Assembly: GCA_030593225.1 (NCBI GenBank)
Contig: JAUVHP010000057.1
Coordinates: 1 to 6,351 of the forward strand
Direction of reading: 5' to 3'
Length of the DNA: 6,351 nucleotides
Source of the DNA: an archaeon
GTDB lineage: Archaea > Nanobdellota > Nanobdellia > Pacearchaeales > GW2011-AR1
Under the pieces are notes generated by a model that saw nothing but the letters and a program-made list of their open reading frames with translations, did no database searches and was not told the origin of the DNA. Within the stretch, counting starts at the first letter, position 1, and each line of letters starts with the position of its first letter. Positions 1-4,865 of this stretch are shown here, one piece after another. The position numbers and the translations under genes are program-made.

Positions 1-2
1 AT

Positions 3-1493
3 TTAGCTAGAGGAGTTTTGATTGAGCATCAACCAAGGGCAGAGGAATTCACAGATACTGAAAGAACAAGGCAGGTTTTTTTTAATATCTCTAAGGATTT
101 GTTAAATGATTTAGCACAGACCAAGGGAATGAATTTAAATTATTCTGATTTGAATAAGCTGGCGACAATTTTGGTAAGACATACAATTGGTTTTGGACTT
201 ATTGAAGTTTTGCTTCAGGATAAGAACATTCAGGATATTTCTTTAAATGCTCCAATACCCAGGACCCAGATTTTTATAAGACACCAGAAGTATGAGGAAT
301 GTTTAACAAATATTTTGCCTAGTCAAGAAGATGCAGATTCCTGGGCTGCTAAGTTTAGAATGATTTCTGGAAGGCCTTTAGATGAAGCAAATCCTATTTT
401 GGACACTCAACTGGAAATTGGGAAAATCAGGGCAAGAATTGCTATAATTCAACAGCCTTTGTCTCCTAGTGGCTTGGCTTATTCTATTAGAAGGCACAGA
501 GAAGAGCCCTGGACCCTTCCCTTATTTATGCAAAATAAAATGATTAATCCTTTTGCTGCAGGTTTATTTAGTTTTTTGATAGATGGTGCCAGGACACTTT
601 TGGTTGCTGGAACCAGGAGCTCTGGTAAAACTTCATTATTGGGAAGTTTGATGTTAGAGATTATTCCAAAGTTTAGAGTAATTGTTATTGAAGATTCATT
701 AGAACTTCCGATTGAATCTTTGAGAAAATTAAAATATGATGTTTTGAGAATGAAAGTGAGGTCAGCTTTGTTAAAGACAACTACAGAAATTTCTGCTGAT
801 GACGGCATAAGAACTAGTTTGAGGTTAGGGGATAGTTGTTTGATTATTGGTGAGGTTAGGAGTGTTGAAGCAAAAGCTTTGTATGAAGCAATGAGGATCG
901 GAGCCTTGGCAAATGTTGTTGCGGGCACAATTCACGGAGCTTCGCCTTATGGGGTTTTTGACAGGGTTGTTAATGATTTAGGAGTTCCTGCTACAAGTTT
1001 TAAGGCAACAGATGTGATAATTATTTGTAATCCAATAAAATCTCCAGATGGTTTGCATTCTTGGAAAAGGGTTTTACAGCTTGCAGAGGTGAGAAAGCAT
1101 TGGAAAGAAGACCCTATGGAAGAAAAAGGTTTTGTTGATTTAATGAAATATAATGTTGATAAAGATGAATTAGAGCCGACAGATGATTTAATTAATGGTG
1201 ATGTTGAGACAATTAAAGATATTGCTTCTAATGTAAAAGGTTGGGCTGGGAATTGGGATGCTGTGTATGATAATATTTTGCTTAGGGCTAAAATGAAAAA
1301 AGAGCTGGTTGATGTTGCAGAAAGAATTGGGAATAATAATATTCTTGAGGCGACTTTTACAACTTTGGCTCAGGATAATTTTCATAAGATTTCTGAAAAT
1401 ATAATCAAGGAAATTGGTTTGCCTTTATCAGAGAGGGTTTTTCCAGAATGGCAACATTGGCTTAATGAGGAAATTAAGAAAAAGAAATTTTGA
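3..1493 (+). CDS. Type II/IV secretion (archaeal type IV pilus) ATPase, FlaI/TadA/PilT-like, 5' end outside the window
   Basis: This is the cytoplasmic hexameric motor ATPase that powers pilin-like filament assembly or secretion by driving a FlaJ/TadC-type membrane platform. Numbering from the TTG at position 18, I see Walker A (GTRSSGKT, about 198-205), the acidic Asp-box strand (VIVIEDSLELP, 222-231), a Walker B region (CLIIGEVR, 274-281, with E279 the likely catalytic glutamate) and the His box (GTIHGAS, 303-309). About 120 mostly charged, probably helical residues follow the ATPase core. The frame stays open upstream of position 18 to the window edge (Leu-Ala-Arg-Gly-Val precedes it), so that TTG is more likely an internal leucine than the start; family members usually have a longer N-terminal domain. 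The stop is TGA at 1491-1493. The expected partner platform gene is not next to it but begins at 4865. ATPase identity is firm; which appendage it serves is not visible. Confidence 0.93.
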   Translation, partial: LARGVLIEHQPRAEEFTDTERTRQVFFNISKDLLNDLAQTKGMNLNYSDLNKLATILVRHTIGFGLIEVLLQDKNIQDISLNAPIPRTQIFIRHQKYEECLTNILPSQEDADSWAAKFRMISGRPLDEANPILDTQLEIGKIRARIAIIQQPLSPSGLAYSIRRHREEPWTLPLFMQNKMINPFAAGLFSFLIDGARTLLVAGTRSSGKTSLLGSLMLEIIPKFRVIVIEDSLELPIESLRKLKYDVLRMKVRSALLKTTTEISADDGIRTSLRLGDSCLIIGEVRSVEAKALYEAMRIGALANVVAGTIHGASPYGVFDRVVNDLGVPATSFKATDVIIICNPIKSPDGLHSWKRVLQLAEVRKHWKEDPMEEKGFVDLMKYNVDKDELEPTDDLINGDVETIKDIASNVKGWAGNWDAVYDNILLRAKMKKELVDVAERIGNNNILEATFTTLAQDNFHKISENIIKEIGLPLSERVFPEWQHWLNEEIKKKKF

Positions 1494-1564
1494 ATTTTGA
1501 AAATTTGGGGGGAAAGAAATTTGAAATCGGAGACAAAAATTTAAAAATATTTATAATGACAATA

Positions 1565-1572
1565 TTTTTAAA
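1565..1572 (+). promoter_or_regulatory. TATA-like box for the AbrB-MNT gene
   Basis: TTTTTAAA is centred about 26 bases before the ATG at 1594. That is the archaeal TATA-to-transcription-start distance, so the transcript would begin at or very near the start codon (leaderless). No Shine-Dalgarno sequence lies before this ATG, which agrees. The tandem palindromes at 1572-1592 fill the space between this box and the start codon. Confidence 0.6.
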
Positions 1573-1592
1573 TGTTATAACATTGTTATAAC
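1572..1592. promoter_or_regulatory. Candidate operator: tandem GTTATAAC palindromes
   Basis: The 8-base perfect palindrome GTTATAAC occurs at 1574-1581 and again at 1585-1592, with a 3-base spacer. The centres are therefore 11 bases apart, about one helical turn, on one face of the DNA. The first copy extends to a 12-base perfect palindrome, ATGTTATAACAT (1572-1583). The pair ends one base before the ATG and starts at the edge of the TATA box, so a bound dimer would block transcription initiation. The obvious candidate binder is the AbrB-like N-terminus of the protein encoded immediately downstream, giving autoregulation. The repeat is directly visible; the binder is inferred. Confidence 0.62.
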
Positions 1593-1593
1593 T

Positions 1594-2379
1594 ATGAATA
1601 ATCAAGAATTAATCAAGCCGATTGTTAGGGTGGGAAATAGTGCAGGGGTAGTTTTGCCTAAGGAATGGGTTAATGGAAAAGCAAGGATTCAATTGATTGA
1701 GGATCCTTTGAATATAAATGCAGATGTTTTACAAATTCTTACATCTTATCTTTATAAGATTAAGGGGATTTATCTTGTTGGAAGTTATGCTAGAGGAGAT
1801 GAGTGTATAGATTCAGATGTTGATGTTTTGGTTATAACTAATAATTTGAATAAAAAAATTGAAAAAGGAAAGTATAATCTTATTTTAATTTCTGAGGATA
1901 ATGTTAAAGATGCTTTAAAAAAAAATATTTTACCTCTCTTGCCAATGATTAGAGAGGCAAAAATTATTTTGAACGAAGATTTAATTAAAGATTATAAAAA
2001 AACTTTTTTGACTAAGAAAAATTTGAACTGGCATATTGGTACTACTAAATCTGTTATGAAAATTAGTAAAATTGCTATTGAATTAAGTAATGAGAAAAAG
2101 GAGAAAATTTCTGATAATGTTATGTATTCTCTTGTTTTGAGATTAAGAGAATTATATATTGTTGATTGTTTGATGAACAAAAAAAATTCTAATAAAAATG
2201 ATTTTTTGAAGTTAATTAGAAAAATCACTGGTTCTATTGATTCCTATGAGGCATATATTCGCTCAAAAAATAATAAGAAATCTAAAAGATTTATATCTGT
2301 TGAATCTGCTGTTAAGATTTATGATTATCTTATTGAAAAAATAAAAAAACAGGAAAAATGGATAAGAAAAAACGCTTAA
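1594..2379 (+). CDS. AbrB/MazE-like DNA-binding domain fused to an MNT nucleotidyltransferase and a helical C-terminus
   Basis: The protein has 261 residues and three apparent parts. Residues 8-36 contain VRVGNSAGVVLPKEW, the swapped-hairpin signature of AbrB/MazE (and archaeal DUF2080-like) proteins, which bind DNA as dimers and are often antitoxins or self-repressors. Residues 58-100 form a minimal nucleotidyltransferase core with GSYARGDECIDSDVD, matching GSx10DxD (G63, S64, D75, D77). The position where many MNT proteins have a third acidic residue seems to be N95 (KYNLIL), so catalysis is uncertain. Residues 130-261 look all-helical, with a Y-x2-YIRS segment near 218-224, resembling helical domains that follow other nucleotidyltransferases, possibly HEPN-like. 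The ATG at 1594 is supported by a TATA box 26 bases upstream and by the AbrB motif starting within ten residues. The next gene overlaps it by 22 bases. A toxin-antitoxin or defence role is inferred. Confidence 0.8.
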   Translation: MNNQELIKPIVRVGNSAGVVLPKEWVNGKARIQLIEDPLNINADVLQILTSYLYKIKGIYLVGSYARGDECIDSDVDVLVITNNLNKKIEKGKYNLILISEDNVKDALKKNILPLLPMIREAKIILNEDLIKDYKKTFLTKKNLNWHIGTTKSVMKISKIAIELSNEKKEKISDNVMYSLVLRLRELYIVDCLMNKKNSNKNDFLKLIRKITGSIDSYEAYIRSKNNKKSKRFISVESAVKIYDYLIEKIKKQEKWIRKNA

Positions 2380-2528
2380 AGAAAATAAAAAGTTTGGAAA
2401 AACAAAAAGAGAGACATAAGGATAAAATTGAAAGTTATGAAGGGAGAAATTATGCTTTGCTTGAATATTGGGAAAAGGAAATTGAAAGATTTGAAGAGGA
2501 TATTTCTGAAGAGAAAGAGAAATTGTAA
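2358..2528 (+). CDS. Small charged helical protein (56 aa) overlapping the AbrB-MNT gene
   Basis: This frame starts at the ATG at 2358, inside the last 22 bases of the AbrB-MNT gene, and ends at TAA 2526-2528. It encodes 56 residues beginning MDKKKRLKKIKSLEKQ. The protein is almost entirely Lys, Glu, Arg, Ile and Leu, with one aromatic patch (NYALLEYWEKEIERF, 31-45). It should form one or two long helices, perhaps a helical hairpin or coiled coil broken near YEGRN (27-31). There is no signal peptide or membrane segment. A weak AGGA lies 3 bases before the ATG, and the overlap suggests translational coupling. Its position makes it a candidate partner of the AbrB-MNT protein. I do not recognise a named family with certainty. 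A heptad-like Lys/Glu pattern and the AT-rich base composition could also make it a fortuitous frame, but the aromatic patch and tight overlap favour a real gene. Confidence 0.68.
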   Translation: MDKKKRLKKIKSLEKQKERHKDKIESYEGRNYALLEYWEKEIERFEEDISEEKEKL

Positions 2529-2556
2529 AGTGGGTGTTAGAAATTTTGATTGAAAG

Positions 2557-2566
2557 TTTTAAAAAC
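2557..2566 (+). promoter_or_regulatory. TATA-like box of tandem copy A
   Basis: TTTTAAAAAC lies about 26 bases before position 2587, the place where copy B has its ATG. A purine-rich stretch (TGAAAG) just upstream is compatible with a BRE. The same ten bases occur before copy B at 3122-3131. The spacing implies a leaderless transcript starting near 2587. Confidence 0.55.
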
Positions 2567-2592
2567 TATCAAAATATTTTTCTTTTAGGACT

Positions 2593-3117
2593 GTGTATCA
2601 TCTTGAAAAAGGAGATTCGTTTATTGATTTTATTGACGAAGCAAAAAATATAGATTTTGTTAAAATAGATAGTAATTTTATTTCTGCCAACATAAAATTA
2701 AAAAGCATTGTTTTTAGTACTTTAGCTGATTTTGGTAAGGTGTTCAATACATTTAAACCTTTTTTGGGAAATGATGTGGGCTATTTTTATAATGATGGTC
2801 TAAGAGCAAAAGGCAATTATGATAGTATTACTGGAGAAGATAATTCTTTAGTTTTGAGAGATGTTTCTGATAGACTTATTAAGAAACTTGATAACTCCAA
2901 AAAATCATTTTTTTGTTCTTCTTCTAAAATTAAGGGCGGTTTTTATATTGATTATTTTACTTTTGAAAAACCAAATTATATGAATGAAAATGGGAGTTAT
3001 TTTGGTTTTAACTTACAATCTTATAGAGGACAAGAAATTTTGAAGCCAGCATTTGGATTAACAGATTATCCTTTAGAAAAAAGAGATATTAAATTGGTTA
3101 AATCTTTTTTTGAATAA
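2593..3117 (+). CDS. Unrecognised protein, tandem copy A; probable loss of the original ATG
   Basis: I do not recognise this family. The frame encodes 174 residues from the GTG at 2593, with no membrane segment or signal peptide evident. It is clearly homologous to the broken copy B downstream. Shared features include YHxEKG near the N-terminus, a VFNxFKPF segment (about 50-57), and a C-terminal block YMNxxGxxFGFNL...QEILKP...LTDYP...KSFF (residues 129-173). About 31 of the last 57 residues match copy B by eye. The upstream DNA is also shared up to the start codon, but where B has ATG this copy has AGG (2587-2589). No ATG, GTG or TTG precedes GTG 2593 in frame before the stop at 2560. The GTG is thus only a fallback start, six bases inside the expected transcript. 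The gene may be weakly expressed or decaying. The otherwise intact 174-codon frame suggests any damage is recent. Confidence 0.6.
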   Translation: MYHLEKGDSFIDFIDEAKNIDFVKIDSNFISANIKLKSIVFSTLADFGKVFNTFKPFLGNDVGYFYNDGLRAKGNYDSITGEDNSLVLRDVSDRLIKKLDNSKKSFFCSSSKIKGGFYIDYFTFEKPNYMNENGSYFGFNLQSYRGQEILKPAFGLTDYPLEKRDIKLVKSFFE

Positions 3118-3120
3118 ATA

Positions 3121-3131
3121 TTTTTAAAAAC
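3121..3131 (+). promoter_or_regulatory. TATA-like box of tandem copy B
   Basis: TTTTTAAAAAC is centred 26 bases before the ATG at 3152, the same geometry as the copy A box. It starts four bases after the copy A stop codon, so each copy carries its own promoter. Confidence 0.55.
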
Positions 3132-3151
3132 TTCTAAAATATTTTTCTTTT

Positions 3152-3610
3152 ATGAGTTTTTATCATAGGGAAAAAGGCAAAACATTTATTGATATTGTGG
3201 ATTCAAACACGTTTGGATATGATATTATTTTTACTACTTAATTTAGTTTTAAAGAAGTTTTTAATGAGTTTAAACCTTTTTTTGGCAAGGAGGTAGTTTA
3301 TAATATTAAAAAAAAGAATATTTTGTTACAGAGTGAATGTGTATTAAATAATCTTGAAAAAGATGTTGTTGAAAATATTTCTAATGAACAAAGAATTTTA
3401 GTTGATATTCAATCTTCAGTAGAAGGAGAATTTTCTTATATTCAACATTTTACTTATCAAAGACCTCATTATATGAATGTTTCTGGAGGTTGTTTTGGCT
3501 TTAATTTACTGTCTTGTGTGAGTCAGGAAATTTTGAAACCTTCATTAAAGTTAACAGATTATCCTTGGAAGGAATATGAGATAGGATGGATTAAATCTTT
3601 TTTTGATTAA
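3152..3610 (+). pseudogene. Tandem copy B of the unrecognised gene, interrupted by an in-frame TAA
   Basis: Reading from the ATG at 3152 gives MSFYHREKGKTFIDIVD and continues in one frame to the TAA at 3608-3610. A TAA at 3239-3241 replaces codon 30. There is no frameshift: sequence after the stop continues the homology to copy A (VFNEFKPFFG, then YMNVSGGCFGFNL, QEILKP, LTDYP and KSFF). The total span is 153 codons including both stops. The in-frame candidate restart at 3323 is a TTG deep in the gene and would omit the FKPF segment. The TATA box and ATG, which copy A has partly lost, are intact here. The two copies thus carry complementary damage. The most economical reading is a pseudogene from one nonsense change. 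A sequencing error or a short 29-residue product cannot be excluded. Function is unknown. Confidence 0.75.
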
Positions 3611-3840
3611 TCTTTTGTTTTTTTGTATCTATAAATTTCTATGATAATCAGTATTAATATTCCGATAACAATTCCTAAGATTATTTTGTCTTTGAAAATT
3701 TCTTCTTGAAATCCAATTATAAATCCAATGAGTGTTGTTATTAAGATGAATAAACTTATTATTATCTTTTCTTTTTTGGAAAGTTTTTTGTTTGGGAATT
3801 CTTCTAATTTTTTATAATACTTATTTTTTTGTTTTTTCAT
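3607..3840 (-). CDS. Small membrane protein with two transmembrane helices, hypothetical
   Basis: The protein has 77 residues on the minus strand. A Lys-rich N-terminus (1-25) is followed by two hydrophobic helices, about 26-44 (IIISLFILITTLIGFIIGF) and 53-69 (IILGIVIGILILIIIEI). The loop EEIFKD joins them and a short basic tail (RYKKTKD) ends the protein. With both charged ends basic, the positive-inside rule suggests N- and C-termini in the cytoplasm and a small hairpin in the membrane. The ATG at 3840 is supported by a minus-strand TATA-like box centred 26 bases upstream. Its stop overlaps the end of copy B by four bases (convergent). It is divergent from the wHTH-MNT gene, with about 100 bases between. 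I do not recognise a family. In AT-rich DNA a hydrophobic reverse frame can arise by chance, but the well-placed promoter argues for a real gene. Confidence 0.6.
   Translation of the reverse strand: MKKQKNKYYKKLEEFPNKKLSKKEKIIISLFILITTLIGFIIGFQEEIFKDKIILGIVIGILILIIIEIYRYKKTKD
3611..3624 (+). terminator. T-rich stretch after copy B
   Basis: TCTTTTGTTTTTTT follows immediately after the copy B stop codon. Oligo-T runs of this kind on the non-template strand act as intrinsic terminators in archaea. It also lies within the 3' end of the convergent minus-strand gene, so the assignment is tentative. Confidence 0.4.
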
Positions 3841-3861
3841 AATGGAATTTAATTGTTAGTG

Positions 3862-3869
3862 TATAAATA
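3862..3869 (-). promoter_or_regulatory. TATA-like box for the small membrane protein gene (minus strand)
   Basis: Read on the minus strand, TATTTATA is centred about 26 bases before the ATG at 3840. It is preceded by a purine-rich GAGAAAAAC stretch that could serve as a BRE. This is the same leaderless geometry as the other promoters in the window. Confidence 0.55.
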
Positions 3870-3910
3870 GTTTTTCTCCAACAACTTTATTAATTATTTG
3901 ATGTGTGAAC

Positions 3911-3920
3911 TTTTATAAAC
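3911..3920 (+). promoter_or_regulatory. TATA-like box for the wHTH-MNT / HEPN / platform operon
   Basis: TTTTATAAAC is centred about 27 bases before the ATG at 3943, with GTGAAC just upstream as a possible BRE. It is the only convincing promoter I see before the chain of three overlapping genes ending in the platform gene. It therefore probably drives that gene too. The box is set back-to-back with the minus-strand promoter at 3862-3869. Confidence 0.6.
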
Positions 3921-3942
3921 ACTTGTTCGAATATTATTACAT

Positions 3943-4467
3943 ATGTTTAAAAAAAATAACAGATATAAATTGTTAAAAATCTTTTTAGATGAGCCATTAG
4001 ATAGTTTTCGTCTTAGAGAACTTGCAAGGCTTAGTGGTATTTCTCCTGCGTCTGTTATAAATTATTTGAAGAGGTTTGAGGAAGAAAAATTAATTAAGAA
4101 ATATGAAAAAAGAAATATTCCTTTTTATGTGGCAGAGAGAGATAATGGTAATTTTATTTTTTACAAAAAATTGAGCATTCTTTATGAATTACAGACGTCT
4201 GGATTAGTTAATTTTTTGTGGGAGAATTTGCATCCTTCAGCGATTATTCTTTATGGCAGTTATGCTAAAGGAGAAGCAATTGAGAATTCTGATATTGATA
4301 TTTTTATTGTTGGAAAAGAAAAAAAAATATCTATTGAGAAATTTGAAAATATTTTTGAAAGAGAGATTCATTTAATGTTTGAAGAAAATCCAAAAAAAAT
4401 TCCTAAGAGATTGAGGAGCAATTTAATTAATGGGGTTGTCCTAAAAGGATATTTTGATGCAATATGA
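3943..4467 (+). CDS. Winged-helix DNA-binding domain fused to an MNT nucleotidyltransferase
   Basis: The protein has 174 residues. Residues 6-66 read as a winged helix-turn-helix, with RLRELARLSGISPASVINYLKRFEEEKLIKKY containing the recognition helix and wing. Residues 95-172 form a minimal nucleotidyltransferase with GSYAKGEAIENSDID, matching GSx10DxD (G105, S106, D117, D119). The usual third acidic position seems to be H143 (REIHLMF), a substitution that leaves activity open. In characterised MNT/HEPN pairs such as MntA-HepT, the MNT protein is the antitoxin and adds AMP units to a tyrosine of the HEPN RNase. This gene overlaps the HEPN-like gene by four bases (ATGA), the classic arrangement for such a pair. 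The winged helix could repress its own operon. The ATG at 3943 is supported by a TATA-like box 27 bases upstream. Domain calls are strong; antitoxin role is inferred. Confidence 0.85.
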   Translation: MFKKNNRYKLLKIFLDEPLDSFRLRELARLSGISPASVINYLKRFEEEKLIKKYEKRNIPFYVAERDNGNFIFYKKLSILYELQTSGLVNFLWENLHPSAIILYGSYAKGEAIENSDIDIFIVGKEKKISIEKFENIFEREIHLMFEENPKKIPKRLRSNLINGVVLKGYFDAI

Positions 4468-4865
4468 TAATAAAAATAAAACCTGATTTAAAGAAAGTAG
4501 AGTCAATGGTTGAAATGGCAAATCTTAGAAAGAGGTCTATTTCTCTTTTAGATACAAAGAAGTTTTGTGTAATTATTTTTGAAAATTATTATGAAATAAT
4601 TAAGGAACTTGTTTCTGCTTTAATTCTTATTGAAGGGTTTAAATCTGTGAGAGAGAATTCTCATAAAGATTTAATTGATTTTTTAGAGAAATATAATGAG
4701 TTTTCTGATAAAGAAATCTTTTTTATTCATGACTTGAGAGTTCGAAGGAATAAAAGTTCTTATGATGGAAAACAGATAGATTTTTCTTATTTAATATCTA
4801 AAGAGAATGAAATAAATGAAATAATTAAAAAATTAAAATCTTTAATCAAAGAGAGGTTAAAATAA
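4464..4865 (+). CDS. HEPN-like protein, likely partner of the upstream MNT protein
   Basis: The protein has 133 residues and is predicted all-helical. It shows the archaeal HEPN pattern: an early helix YYEIIKELVSALILIEGFKS (42-61), then HKDLIDFL (67-74), then LRVRRNKSSYDGK (91-103). HEPN RNases usually carry R-x4-6-H in this last segment, and HepT has R-x4-H-x-Y. Here R95-N-K-S-S-Y100 places tyrosine where the catalytic histidine would be, and no tyrosine follows two residues later. The protein may therefore be a non-canonical or inactive HEPN, a binding partner of the nucleotidyltransferase, or a HEPN whose Y100 is the modified residue. It starts inside the end of the MNT gene (ATGA overlap). 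Its TAA overlaps the ATG of the platform gene by one base (TAATG). Family assignment is by motif and gene context and is good; enzymatic activity is uncertain. Confidence 0.78.
   Translation: MIIKIKPDLKKVESMVEMANLRKRSISLLDTKKFCVIIFENYYEIIKELVSALILIEGFKSVRENSHKDLIDFLEKYNEFSDKEIFFIHDLRVRRNKSSYDGKQIDFSYLISKENEINEIIKKLKSLIKERLK
4853..4857 (+). promoter_or_regulatory. Shine-Dalgarno-like site for the platform gene
   Basis: GAGGT lies 7 bases before the ATG at 4865, inside the last codons of the HEPN-like gene. It supports that start. It also shows that the gene is translated from an internal operon position, unlike the leaderless genes at 1594, 3840 and 3943, which lack such a site. Confidence 0.6.

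Larger units (their letters stand above)
2557..3610 (+). repeat. Tandem duplication of promoter plus gene (copies A and B)
   Basis: Two units lie head to tail: A (2557-3117) and B (3122-3610). Promoter and leader match at 28 of 31 bases (2557-2587 against 3122-3152), with the three differences confined to four bases (2567-2570). The coding parts have diverged more, to about half identity in the C-terminal 57 residues. Unit B is shorter, lacking roughly 15 residues between the N-terminal YHxEKG motif and the FKPF segment. The promoter block is better conserved than the coding sequence, which could reflect selection on the control region or local gene conversion. Confidence 0.75.

Noticed and set aside
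18..20. TTG as the start codon of the ATPase gene
   Set aside because: The frame is open upstream to the window edge with plausible coding residues, and family members are usually longer at the N-terminus, so the gene is treated as truncated by the window.
479..1385. Minus-strand open frames inside the ATPase gene (479-928 and 1188-1385)
   Set aside because: They lie entirely within a gene with clear catalytic motifs on the plus strand, and their translations show no recognisable domain.
1507..1512. Run of six G just after the ATPase stop, as a ribosome binding site or remnant of the displaced platform start
   Set aside because: The TTG that follows (1521) gives only a few codons before a stop, and no resemblance to the platform N-terminus is seen.
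1831..1838. A third GTTATAAC palindrome inside the AbrB-MNT gene
   Set aside because: It encodes Val-Ile-Thr in the conserved strand after the DxD motif, stands alone, and an AT-rich 8-mer is expected by chance; a looping operator is not supported.
1992..2228. Minus-strand open frame inside the AbrB-MNT gene
   Set aside because: It is a low-complexity Phe/Leu/Ile-rich shadow of Lys/Asn/Glu-rich coding on the other strand.
3323..3610. An independent 95-residue gene starting at TTG 3323
   Set aside because: It is the in-frame remainder of copy B after the internal stop; homology to copy A extends upstream through the stop to the ATG at 3152.
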